A stretch of 38,594 nucleotides of DNA, from assembly GCA_013288185.1 (NCBI GenBank), contig JABDCK010000013.1, positions 1 to 38,594 on the forward strand, in the 5' to 3' direction. The translations under genes were made by a program, and so were the position numbers. Shown here piece by piece: positions 28,177 through 37,700 of the stretch (the stretch's first letter is position 1; each line of letters opens with the position of its first letter). Source of the DNA: Gammaproteobacteria bacterium (GTDB lineage: Bacteria > Pseudomonadota > Gammaproteobacteria > Berkiellales > Berkiellaceae). The notes below the pieces were generated by a model. It did not search any database and was not told the origin of the DNA. It was given only the letters and a program-made list of their open reading frames with translations.

Positions 28177-29199
28177 ATGAAAGAGAAACCACCACTTCCA
28201 GATCAACGCATTATCGATTGCCTAATGACCGAATTCGGCATTAAAGTCGTTGCATTGTCATTTCTTCCCTTAGGCGCGGATATAAACGCGTCAGTGTATA
28301 AAGCACAAGCGCATGACCAGTCATCCTATTTTGTAAAGTTAAAACGCGGTCATCACCATGAACTCAGCATTGCACTTGCAAGATTGTTGCATGCTGCTGG
28401 GATCTCCCAGATTATTCCACCCGTTAATACAATCCAAGGACAACCCGCACACTTTATTGATGACTTTACCCTCTTTGTATACCCCTTTGTTGAGGGAACA
28501 GACGGCTTTAGTCGTAACCTCACGGATGAACAATGGCGCATGCTTGGTAAAGCGATGCGACAAGTTCATGCAATGGAGATACCATTTGCAATGCAGAATC
28601 AAATGCGCAAAGAAAGCTACTCGCCAAAATGGAGAGAGGCGGTTCGTTCGCTTTATACCCAGATTGAAGGTGAACATCATGGCGATGAAATGGCGTTGAA
28701 GCTCTTGACGTTTATGAAAAAGAATATAACTGTAATTCGTCAAGTGGTAGACAGGGCAGAAATGCTGAGTCAAAAACTCCAAAAGCAATCGCCCAAATTC
28801 GTTCTTTGCCATTCAGATATTCATGGTGGCAATGTATTGATAGATAATAAAGATTCACTTTATATAGTGGATTGGGATGAACCTATTATGGCACCCATTG
28901 AGCGCGATCTCATGTTCATTGGTGCAGGCGTCGCAAATGTTTGGAATAAACCCCATGAAGTGGAGCTTTTTTATCAAGGCTATGGAAAGGTTGATATTAA
29001 TAAAGAGCGTTTAGCATATTTCCGTTATGAAAGAATCGTGGAAGATATTGCCATTTATGGTCATGAATTATTGTTAACCACGGCTGGGGGCAGGAATAGA
29101 TCCGTAATGGTTAAGCACTTTATGGATATGTTTGAGCCCCGTGGCGTTGTTGAAATGGCATTTGAAACGTTGGATAAAAATTTTTCTTACATTAAATAA
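28177..29199 (+). CDS. APH(9)-like small-molecule phosphotransferase
   Basis: This 340-residue protein has the protein-kinase-like fold of aminoglycoside phosphotransferases. Its closest named relatives by pattern are the spectinomycin kinase APH(9)-Ia of Legionella pneumophila and similar proteins. Marks are YFVKLKRGHH (ATP lysine), VYPFVEGTDGFSRNLTDEQW, the catalytic loop HSDIHGGNVLID (about 211-222) with Asp and Asn, and IVDWDEP (metal-binding Asp, about 228-234). All key residues are present. It follows tRNA-Pro with no obvious ribosome site and may be read from the tRNA promoter. Its last 13 bases overlap the autotransporter gene tail to tail. Whether it acts on spectinomycin or on a cellular metabolite cannot be told. 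Confidence 0.85.
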   Translation: MKEKPPLPDQRIIDCLMTEFGIKVVALSFLPLGADINASVYKAQAHDQSSYFVKLKRGHHHELSIALARLLHAAGISQIIPPVNTIQGQPAHFIDDFTLFVYPFVEGTDGFSRNLTDEQWRMLGKAMRQVHAMEIPFAMQNQMRKESYSPKWREAVRSLYTQIEGEHHGDEMALKLLTFMKKNITVIRQVVDRAEMLSQKLQKQSPKFVLCHSDIHGGNVLIDNKDSLYIVDWDEPIMAPIERDLMFIGAGVANVWNKPHEVELFYQGYGKVDINKERLAYFRYERIVEDIAIYGHELLLTTAGGRNRSVMVKHFMDMFEPRGVVEMAFETLDKNFSYIK

Positions 29200-31517
29200 G
29201 TTAATTGCAGAAATCCTGCATTCGCAGTAAATTTATCCCGGATTTCTAAATCATAGGTCGCTGTAAATCCAAGACAGTGACTAAATACACTGAGCCCCAA
29301 TTCCAAATCCACAATACCTCTACCAGGCGGCACACCATTGGTTGAAAAGCCTACGCCACCCCCCGTAAAATTAGCAAAAGTTGTTTGTCCACTGGTAACA
29401 AAATCATACAATGCAAAAATTGAAGCTGCGGGTACCCACGTCATTTCATCTGTGTGATAAGTAGTGGTTGTTTCAAATCCCACGCCGCCTGCTAATTCAT
29501 TGAGACTTTGGTTATTGACAATTAAATTTAATCCACCCGCACCTGTTTCAATGTAATCGGGAATTTCAAGGTGAAAATATTTAATACGTATCATGGGCAT
29601 AATCTTATTCATCTGATAGCCAACATCCAATAATGCCCCATATTGTGTGCCACCAAAATCACCTTGTGCGGCGGTGTTAATAGCACCAATATTAATAGGA
29701 CGATTGCTTGCAAAATCCTCAAAACTTAAGGCTACCATAGCATCAATAAAAATATCCTGAGTAGGTTCATACCATCCGTATAATGTCGCCTGTCGATTTT
29801 CCACAGCTACATTCTTTGATGCAATTGATTTATCCGCCACATTAAAACGTGAATAACTACCCGAAATACCTAATAAGGCGCAATTTCCTAATTCAAAATC
29901 TAGCCCAACAACACCACCCGCTCCTCTTGCGGTATAGCCAGGTGTGTTCTGTCTCCAGTTCTGTTCAATATTTCCACCAAATCCCTCAGCCCACATACTT
30001 AAAAGCGGAGTCTGAAAATCTCCATAGCCGATACCATTAACTGCATTCGTAAAACGATTTGAACTAATCATGTTGAACACTAAATTCATTGCACCAATGC
30101 TACTTTCGACCAATCCATAATTAAATGGCGGTAAGATGGTTCCTAGTGAGGCTTCAATATCGGGTGCAGAAATTGAATTTAATTGAAAGATCATTGATTG
30201 AATATCACCATTATTTGAGCCAAAAAATAAAAATTGCGTTATTGTCTGAGCAATACCTGTTAAAGTGGAATCATTAACTGTGGCATTAGCCAATGCGGAG
30301 GTAGGCGTGGATACAATTCGAAGGGTTTGTGCACCAGGAGCACCATGTACAAATTTTCTCAGTGTCACTAAATTATTATTACTGGGCAATAAAATAGAAC
30401 TATCGGAAATACTTGAGCCTGCACCCGTAGCGGAAACTACATCAAAGGTGCCAATCATTATTTGCAATGGCATGATGATACTACCTTGCGCAAAAGTAGC
30501 AGCGACACCACCTCCAGTCACTACTATTTCATTATTGGCCAATTGAAGTTGAACCACGCTACCCGCATTGCTCGTAAAAGTATTTAAAGTTAATTGCCCA
30601 TTGGCAAGAATCAAATTGCCCGCGTTAGTGCCTGCACCTGTTCCTGAAATGTCGGAGTTTGCAGTGACGGTTGTATCAACATTTATGGTGAATGTATTGT
30701 TTAAATTAGTAATTCCTCCATTAACGGTATAGATTGTAAGAGGATTGTTTATATTAATACTTCCAATCTCAATGGGGCCATAGGAGGTCAATGTGTCATA
30801 TATATTTAACGAATCGCTGTTTCCTCCTTGTATTTGATTAAATGAGCCGCCATTCCAGAATATATCATTAGCACCATTTTGTAGTATAATCGATCCATTA
30901 ACCTGGCTATTATTATTTAAAGAGAGAATGTTTCCTCCACCCAGGAGGATATTTCCATTCAAGATACCAATATTTAGAATATTGGTGCCAAAACTAATTG
31001 TGTCCGTTTCAATACTATAGACTTCACCGCTGATAGTATTTAGATTATTAATAAAGGATAATGGAGAATTGGATAATTTAATGCCATCGTTACCACCACT
31101 AAGAATGCCATAATTATTGATGAGTGCATTTCCATCGGAGTTAACGATATAAATAGCATTGCCATTATCTGAGGTGATCCCAGACCCAGGCAAAATTTCA
31201 GCTAATCCAAATGTTCTATTTGGAATATTAAATGTGATTCCGTTATCTGTTCCTTTGGCATGTATCGCTAAAGCGCCATAGATATTATTTGTATCAACAA
31301 TCACAGTAGCCGTACCAGAGTTAGAATTTATGAGAAATGCCTCACCTGCGGCGCCGTTGGTGATTACTTGGCCTGTGTTAGCCAGGGTGATGTTGCCATC
31401 AATTGCCGTTTGAAAAGGTTGACTGACGGTTTGTGAAGTTGAAATTGTTAAGTCTGCATAAGCAAAACTGCTTATAAATGATGTTGATACGAGTAATGCG
31501 CGCGCCAGGGTTATCAT
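29187..31517 (-). CDS. Autotransporter (type Va) outer-membrane protein
   Basis: This 776-residue protein has a Sec signal peptide (MITLARALLVSTSFISSFAYA, cut before DLTIS). The passenger (about 22-480) is rich in short Gly-Asn-Ile-Leu strands, with repeated NNYGILSGGND and ISGEVYSIETD type turns that suggest a right-handed beta-helix. The C-terminal 270 residues form an autotransporter beta-barrel, beginning near MWAEGFGGN and containing YTARGAGGVVGLDFELGNC, ATLYGWYEPTQDIFIDAM and LELGLSVFSHCLGFTATYDLEIRDKFTANAG. The last residues are LTYLM; most barrels end in Phe or Trp. No protease triad is visible. The start ATG lacks a ribosome site. An adhesin-like surface role is likely. Confidence 0.85.
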   Translation of the reverse strand: MITLARALLVSTSFISSFAYADLTISTSQTVSQPFQTAIDGNITLANTGQVITNGAAGEAFLINSNSGTATVIVDTNNIYGALAIHAKGTDNGITFNIPNRTFGLAEILPGSGITSDNGNAIYIVNSDGNALINNYGILSGGNDGIKLSNSPLSFINNLNTISGEVYSIETDTISFGTNILNIGILNGNILLGGGNILSLNNNSQVNGSIILQNGANDIFWNGGSFNQIQGGNSDSLNIYDTLTSYGPIEIGSININNPLTIYTVNGGITNLNNTFTINVDTTVTANSDISGTGAGTNAGNLILANGQLTLNTFTSNAGSVVQLQLANNEIVVTGGGVAATFAQGSIIMPLQIMIGTFDVVSATGAGSSISDSSILLPSNNNLVTLRKFVHGAPGAQTLRIVSTPTSALANATVNDSTLTGIAQTITQFLFFGSNNGDIQSMIFQLNSISAPDIEASLGTILPPFNYGLVESSIGAMNLVFNMISSNRFTNAVNGIGYGDFQTPLLSMWAEGFGGNIEQNWRQNTPGYTARGAGGVVGLDFELGNCALLGISGSYSRFNVADKSIASKNVAVENRQATLYGWYEPTQDIFIDAMVALSFEDFASNRPINIGAINTAAQGDFGGTQYGALLDVGYQMNKIMPMIRIKYFHLEIPDYIETGAGGLNLIVNNQSLNELAGGVGFETTTTYHTDEMTWVPAASIFALYDFVTSGQTTFANFTGGGVGFSTNGVPPGRGIVDLELGLSVFSHCLGFTATYDLEIRDKFTANAGFLQLTYLM

Positions 31518-31631
31518 TTAATTAACTAGCCCATAGAATGTTTGTGAATATTCCATTCTAGATTAGCATAGGGTACGCTAATTGCACTTCATACTTGAAT
31601 CGGCGCAATTAAGCACCCTGCGGGCACCAGA

Positions 31632-31714
31632 TTTGCATTAAAGCACTTAACCTATTGATTTATATGAATTTATATGCTTAGGGCTAGTTGTAATGGTTTT
31701 GCATTAAAGCACTT
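31632..31714. repeat. Direct repeat pair TTTGCATTAAAGCACTT
   Basis: The 17-base word occurs at 31632-31648 and 31698-31714 (66-base period). A degenerate third copy (GCAATTAAGCACC) lies just before, at about 31604. It could be a regulator-binding array or a short tandem duplication. Confidence 0.6.
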
Positions 31715-31743
31715 TATGCTCAATACGGTTCTGAGAAATTTGA

Positions 31744-31870
31744 TCATAGCATCCCAGCGGGATGCAAGTTGCTAGCCCCGGGTGAAGCGAGGCTTTGCGA
31801 GCGAAACCCGGGGTAAAATTCCCCGCGACCAACTTAGCCCCGGAAGGGGCGCAACGAAGGATTTTATGTT
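31744..31870. repeat. GC-rich palindromic repeat, copy 2 (one arm)
   Basis: It repeats the left arm and centre of the element at 27765 (CATCCCAGCGGGATGCAAG, CGAGGCTTTGCGAGC, CCCGGGGTAAAATTCCCC, AGCCCCGGAAGGGGC, AAGGATTTTATGTT), then stops before the inverted arm. The two copies bracket tRNA-Pro, the phosphotransferase and the autotransporter. Confidence 0.8.
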
Positions 31871-32036
31871 TTGTTCAAAGACAGCAATGTACAGAGGTAA
31901 TAAAGTTTCGTTATATACCAGATTAATCGTAATTTTCTAGAAACATTTGTTAATAGTCGATGAAAATAGTGCAGAAAAGAAGCGATAAAAAAATTTAGAT
32001 TGCCCTAGAATAAAATGACTTTTTTGCTCAAGCCTG

Positions 32037-32073
32037 TATGTGGTTGATTTAATCAAATTAATTCAACCACATA
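32037..32073. other. Strong hairpin downstream of the Pro-Ala protein gene
   Basis: TATGTGGTTGA (32037-32047) pairs perfectly with TCAACCACATA (32063-32073). After one mismatch, TTAAT pairs with ATTAA around a 3-base loop. It lies 33 bases past the stop codon of the minus-strand gene. No U-tract adjoins it on either strand, so it is a 3' UTR hairpin or protein-binding site rather than a standard terminator. Confidence 0.5.
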
Positions 32074-32105
32074 TAGGAAATCAGGTCTATCTTGCTTTTG
32101 GATGC

Positions 32106-33380
32106 TTAATTGTTTCGTTTATTATCCCGAAGTTTACCGGAAATTAATGATGTTGTTGTTTGAGGATATGCAGGACGATTTGTATTTGCTGCGCATCTTG
32201 TATCATAAAGATTAGTTATTCTACGAGTGGGTGGTGTAGGCATTGCAGGTGGTAAAGATAGCAAAGGTCGCATTGCTGCAGCTGGTACTAAACGTAAATG
32301 TGGCAAAAAAGGTGGCATTACTTGAGCTGGTACTAAACGTAAATGTGGTAAAAAAGGTGGCAATGCTGCAGCTGGTACTAAAAGTAAATGTGGCAAAAAA
32401 GGTGGCATTGCTTGAGCTGGTATTAAAGATGGCAAACGTGGCTTTGCTGCAGCTGGTACTAAAGATGGCAAAGGTGGCGTTGCAGTTGCAGGTGCAGGTG
32501 CAGGTGCAGGTGCAGGTGCAGGTGCAGGTGCAGGTGCAGGTGCAGGTGCAGGTGCTAAATCTGGCAAAGGTTGTATTGCAGACGGTAAGTTTGCACAGTC
32601 ATTTTTTGCTTTTTCTAGTGCTTGCATGGGAGTGTCATTTCCACGATTTTCAAGTTTTTCATCCAAGTGGTATATATCCCAAGTGCAAGATGATCTTACC
32701 TTGTTGATAAGGTTATCGAACCTTTCGCGTATGGCATGATTTTCATGAATATAACATTTTGCTGCTAGCAGATTCCAGTAAGGGGTTTCACCCAGATGAG
32801 TAGAGGCAGAGACAAGTGTGGCCCAATTCAGGGTAATCATATTTTCTACATTTTTTTCAAGAATGGTAAAAGCAAGCATATCGAGATCATTTCTTTCGGA
32901 GCTGACATATAGTTGGTTTGTTAAAAGCCATAAAGCGGTAATGTTAATTTTGTTTCTTGCATTCCATAGAGATTCATTAAAAGTCATTTTTTGATTAATT
33001 TTTTCTAAAGCTTCTCGTGCTGTTGGATAATTAATTGAATGAATGGATAAAAAGAAGGCGGTTTGACCTTCATAGAAATTATTATTGGGGAAAAAACTCC
33101 ATGGGAATTCGCGAATATTGTCACAATCTGCTACTAATTTTAATGCTGTAGCATGTTTATTTCTTGCTAAAAAAGCAATAGTCCAGAGCACACTTTCATG
33201 TCCTGCTTGCGCGTAGTAATTTATTGCTTCTCGTTGTTTTACATCTAAAGTCGAGAAGAACGTTTCAAATGAATTTAAGGCTTCTTCATTGATTATATAG
33301 CAGCCAATTTTTTCATCTTTTCTAAGTACGGTGGCGATTAAGCGTTCAAATTCTCTTTGAATCTCTACAGTGATTGACAT
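32106..33380 (-). CDS. Repeat protein with Pro-Ala tract, putative effector
   Basis: I do not recognise this 424-residue product by name. The N-terminal 240 residues hold weak ankyrin-like units (GQTAFFLSIHSINYPTAREAL, ITALWLLTNQLY, GETPYWNLLAAKCY). A pure Ala-Pro tract follows (about 277-297, from ten exact GGTGCA hexamers on the plus strand). Then come five units of 12-15 residues of the type FLPHLRLVPAQVMPP, and a basic tail. AGGAAC precedes the ATG. No signal peptide or membrane helix is present. It is divergent from the phosphodiesterase gene, with a short shared intergenic space. Such helical-repeat plus Pro-rich layouts are common in Legionellales effectors; that role is inference. Confidence 0.6.
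   Translation of the reverse strand: MSITVEIQREFERLIATVLRKDEKIGCYIINEEALNSFETFFSTLDVKQREAINYYAQAGHESVLWTIAFLARNKHATALKLVADCDNIREFPWSFFPNNNFYEGQTAFFLSIHSINYPTAREALEKINQKMTFNESLWNARNKINITALWLLTNQLYVSSERNDLDMLAFTILEKNVENMITLNWATLVSASTHLGETPYWNLLAAKCYIHENHAIRERFDNLINKVRSSCTWDIYHLDEKLENRGNDTPMQALEKAKNDCANLPSAIQPLPDLAPAPAPAPAPAPAPAPAPAPAPATATPPLPSLVPAAAKPRLPSLIPAQAMPPFLPHLLLVPAAALPPFLPHLRLVPAQVMPPFLPHLRLVPAAAMRPLLSLPPAMPTPPTRRITNLYDTRCAANTNRPAYPQTTTSLISGKLRDNKRNN
32491..32550. repeat. GGTGCA hexamer array (10 units)
   Basis: Ten perfect tandem GGTGCA units encode the Ala-Pro tract of the minus-strand protein. The unit length is a multiple of three, so slippage changes protein length without breaking the frame. 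A looser 45-base repeat (about 32258-32470) lies beside it and encodes the LPHLRLVPA units. Confidence 0.9.
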
Positions 33381-33540
33381 AAAAAAATGTTCCTGATTGA
33401 CAAAATGAGGAATTTTAACGATTTATGATAAACTAAGCAACTTGAATTTTAGTGAGACTACACGCAATTTAGTCGTTGACAGCGTAAAGCTTTTCTTTGT
33501 ATATTTCGTTTTCAAACTTATTATTTTGAGGATAAATTTT

Positions 33541-34698
33541 GTGATCTTTGCTAAATATGCAAAAGCGACGTTGGTGTTGTTTGGAATAACTGCATTTATG
33601 GCTGGATTAGCTCTGAGCGGGATCGTTGCACTAGTGACAACGCTTAGCATAGGTGTATTTGCATTAGCTATTGCGTGTTTATCCTTTTGGCTAAAACCAA
33701 ACTTTTGGTTTGAAACAGTAGCAAAAATGCCTACGGGTGAGCCAATCGCTCCTGACTCTGTAAAACCGAATGAGAACATTCTGCCACAAGAAAGCGTAGC
33801 ACTCAGTAAACATAGCCAAATTATTTTTAAAGAGTATTTTCAAAATAAAGTTAAAATTAATGCTATAACACTAACTTATGAATTTTTAGATTATTCAATT
33901 TTTGGGGAGGCAGATTTTATTGTAAAGCATGGCGCAATGCATGTTAGTCGTGTTTCCTTGGCAATCCCTATTTTTTTATCACTCTATAAAAAATATCAAG
34001 ATCCTGATGCAATGAAAATGACTTTGCCTGAGTTGGCAATGTTGCAAATTGCGGGATTGTTTCATGATACGGGACGGATCTTGAAGAGCAATGATATTGG
34101 CTATGATAATCATGAAATGGAATCCCTAAGTGCCAAAGCATGCTTAGCGTATTTGAAAAAAGCATTTCCTGAGCAAAATATTAAAATCATTGAGCGCATT
34201 GCACAAGCGATTGAGAATAAAGACAAAGATCCAAATGATATATATTGCAAGCTTTTGCAAAATGCCGATTGTATTGACGTATTGCGCGCCCATGATTGGC
34301 AGTTTAATAAAAAATATCTGGCTTTTTATGAACAGTATAAAAGTAATGATGCGGCAATGGCAGATTTGGACGAAGTACTGGGAGGTTGGAAATTTTTCTT
34401 AAACAAATTAGAAGATGCCCCACAAGCATATCAAATTACGCCTGAAAAAAATGCACCAGCTCAATATTCTCTTGAAACCAAAAGAAAATTTGAACAAAGC
34501 GCAAACTGTTTTGAGCAAATATATCAGTGTATGGCAGATTTTAGTATTTTATTCGATCTCTATACGGGTAAAGCGCTTCAAGAAAAACCAAAAGAATTGC
34601 TGGTACATTTTGATCTGCAAAAAGCAGGAACGCAATCAGCAGTTGCTGATAGTCCGAATAGAGATGCACCAGAATTTGTTAATTTTAAATTGAATTAA
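33541..34698 (+). CDS. SidE/Dup-like phosphodiesterase with membrane anchor
   Basis: The product is 385 residues from a GTG with GAGGAT upstream. A TTG at 33442 would add 33 residues but has no ribosome site. Two membrane helices (about 8-28 and 32-52) precede a cytoplasmic or host-facing domain. That domain reads HGAMHVSR (His130, His134, Arg137), LLQIA-like LQIAGLFHDTGR (His175-Asp176), NHEMES (His191), NKDKDPNDIY and NADCIDVLRAHD. The order and spacing match the phosphodiesterase domain of Legionella SidE proteins and the DupA/DupB deubiquitinases, where a His pair four residues apart is catalytic. The predicted reaction is cleavage of the phosphodiester of ADP-ribosyl-ubiquitin, either to link ubiquitin to serine or to remove it. 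A generic HD-type hydrolase is the alternative. Confidence 0.7.
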   Translation: MIFAKYAKATLVLFGITAFMAGLALSGIVALVTTLSIGVFALAIACLSFWLKPNFWFETVAKMPTGEPIAPDSVKPNENILPQESVALSKHSQIIFKEYFQNKVKINAITLTYEFLDYSIFGEADFIVKHGAMHVSRVSLAIPIFLSLYKKYQDPDAMKMTLPELAMLQIAGLFHDTGRILKSNDIGYDNHEMESLSAKACLAYLKKAFPEQNIKIIERIAQAIENKDKDPNDIYCKLLQNADCIDVLRAHDWQFNKKYLAFYEQYKSNDAAMADLDEVLGGWKFFLNKLEDAPQAYQITPEKNAPAQYSLETKRKFEQSANCFEQIYQCMADFSILFDLYTGKALQEKPKELLVHFDLQKAGTQSAVADSPNRDAPEFVNFKLN

Positions 34699-34751
34699 CT
34701 TACTGATTAGGTTAATATTGCGTTCTTAGTAATATAACTCGGAGCGGAAGT

Positions 34752-37700
34752 ATGCCATCAACTAACTTACATCAGGCTATAGACGAAGGTTCTCTTCCCA
34801 GTGCCATAGAATTAATGGATAAACGTGTAAATCTTGAAGAATTGCAGGATGGTTTAACCCCCTTACATCATGCCATAGAAAAACTGCAAACTGAAATCGC
34901 AAACGCACTCATAGCGGGGGGTGCGAATATAGAAATCATCTGCGATCATGAGACCCCTTTAACTAGAGCTATTTTTAGGGGACAAAAAGAGGTTGCACTG
35001 GCATTAATTAAAGCCGGTGCGAATTTGGAAACTCCTGCAAAAACGAGCCTTGGAGATTTACCGCCATTAGGTGTAGCAATATTTTCATATCAACCTGAAA
35101 TTGCACTCGCTTTAATTACTGCTGGTGCGAAAGTTAATGTACTCGTAGGTGGAATATCCTATTTGCATGATGCCATAGATAAAAAGCAAACTGAAATCGC
35201 AAAAGCACTTATAAAAAGGGACGCGAATAAAGAAATCATTTGCGATAATGAGACCCCTTTAACTAGAGCTATTTTTAGGGGACAAAAAGAGATTGTACAG
35301 GTATTAATTTATGCCGGTGCGAATTTGGAAACTCCTGCAAAATCTGTCAGTGGAGCTTTACCGCCATTAGGTGTAGCAATAGACCTAAATCAACCTGAAA
35401 TTGCGCTTATCTTAATTGATGCTGGTGCGGATGTTAATGTGCTTGTAAATGGGGAATCCTATTTGCATATCGCCATAGAAAAAAAGCAAACTAAAATCGC
35501 AAAAGCACTTATAATGAGGCGCGCGGATAAAGAAATCATTTGCGGTAATTTGACGCCTTTAATTCGAGCTATTCTCAATGGACAAAAAGAAATTGCACAG
35601 GAATTAATTAATGCTCGTGTGAATATGGAAATTCCTGTAAAAACGAATTTTGGAGATTTATCGCCATTAGGTGTAGCAATAAATAAAAATCAACCTGAAA
35701 TTGCGCTCGCATTAATTGAAGCTGGTGCGGAGGTTAATGTACTTGTAGATGGGAAGACCTATTTGCATATAGCCATAGAAAAAGAGCAAACTGAAATTGC
35801 AAAAGCACTTATAGCGAGGAGGGGTGCGAATATAGAAATCATTTGCGATAATATGACGCCTTTAATTCGAGCGATTCACAAGGGACAAAAAGAGATTGCA
35901 CTGGCATTAATTAATGCTCGTGTGAATGTGGAAAAACCTATAAAAACGGACTTTGGAGATTTGTCACTATTAGGTTTCGCAATAGATCGAAAGCAACCTG
36001 AAATTGCGCTCGCATTAATTAATGCTCGCGTGAATCTGGAAATCCCTATAAAAACGGACCTTGGAGATTTACCGCCATTAGGTTTTGCAATGATTAATGA
36101 TCAATCTGAAGTAGCAGTAGCATTAATTGCTGCTGGTGCGGATGCTAATGGGTTCGTAAATGAAACACCCTATTTGCATATCGCCATAGATAAACAGCAA
36201 ACTAAAATCGCAAACGCACTTATAAAAAGGGGTGCGAATACAGATATCATTTTTGGTAATGTTACGCCTTTAATTCGAGCTATTATCAAGGGACAAAAGG
36301 AGATTGCACTGGCATTAATTAATGCTCGTGCGAATGTGGAAATTCCTCAAAATACGGATCTTGGTGATATATCGCCATTAGGTATAGCAATAGATCATCG
36401 TCAACCTGAGATAGCGCTCGCTTTAATTAAGGCTGGTGCGGATATTAATATTCCTATAAAAACGATCTTTGGAGATATGCCGTCATTAGGTTTGGCAATA
36501 TTTAGAAATCAGTCTAAAGTAGCGCTTGCCTTAATTGCGGCTGGTGCGGATGTTAATGTGCTCGTAGATGGAAAATCCTATTTGCATGATGCTATCGAAG
36601 ATCAGCAAACTGATGTCGCAAACGCACTTATAGCAAGGGGTGCGAATAAGGAAATCATTTACGATAATATGACGCCCTTAATTCTAGCTATTTCTAGAAA
36701 TCAAACGTTGATTGCCCTTGATTTGATTGAAGCAGGTGCTAACGTAGAAGCGCAATGTAATGAGCATACCGCATTGCAAATAGCAGTGGAGGCTGCTAAT
36801 TCTCGCGTTATCGAGGCGCTTATAAAGAATGGTGCAAACCTTGCTGTTAAATTTGAAGGATATTCACTTTTAGATTTTGCTTTGATGACCGGTAATATTT
36901 GGATTATTAGATTGATAGTGGATTCAGGTGTAAAGGAAATATCAGATGAACATCGTCAAAAAATGTCGGATTTGCATTATGCAATAATTTTAGGTGATGA
37001 AGCACTTGTTAATGCTGCGCTCCAGAAAAATAATAATAAAGATATAACCTATATGGGTATGTTTCCATTAGAAATGTCTTTATGCTTAGGCCGATATAAA
37101 ATTGCAGAGATGCTGATTGACGCGGGACTAAAAAAAGAAATTCCCTTTGAAGAATTGTGTGTTAATTCAGACGGCTGCCCTTTATCCTTGCTTACCTCTC
37201 TACTACCGCATGCTCAAATTTTCAACATACCATTGTCAAGCATTATGAACCATGATTTTTTTAATTCTGAAGACAATATAGTGGAGTTATTGAATGTATG
37301 TAGTAATGGAGCTACATTTTTTGATTATGTAGTGAAATATCAATTGTTTTCACAAACTAAACTGTACTGCTTAGAAATATTAGACCTGGCTAATAGAGTA
37401 AAAAAATTAGATGATGCAAGGCGCAAAGCGATTGCGGATGTGGATGAGAATGCAGGAGCTGACGAAGCGGTATTTCAAGCAAATCAGCATTATAGGAAAA
37501 CGATTGTTCCTTATATTGCAGAACACTATAGAACTGTTTCATTAGAAGAGACTGAAAAAGAAATAAGAGAATTGATTTTAAAAGAAATTGCTAAGGAGTG
37601 TGAAGACTATTGCAAGAATAATGTGGATAATCTTGAAGAATGTAATAGAAAAAATTTAATAAAAGAATTTATTGAAGATAATTGTAATGACCTAATTGAA

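Larger units (their letters stand above)
31518..32105. other. Repeat-rich intergenic region
   Basis: These 588 bases hold no gene. They contain an inverted pair AGAATG/CATTCT close to the autotransporter start, a 17-base direct repeat, the second palindromic repeat copy and a strong hairpin near 32050, each listed separately. The rest is AT-rich and featureless to me. Confidence 0.6.

Noticed and set aside
28339-28812. 157-residue open frame on the minus strand
   Set aside because: It lies wholly antisense to the phosphotransferase, whose motifs are clear.
32491-32550. CRISPR-like array
   Set aside because: The repeats are contiguous hexamers without spacers, inside an open reading frame, and there are no cas genes.
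32243-32707. 154-residue open frame on the plus strand
   Set aside because: It is an antisense shadow of the Pro-Ala protein; the repeats keep the opposite frame open. It has no ribosome site.
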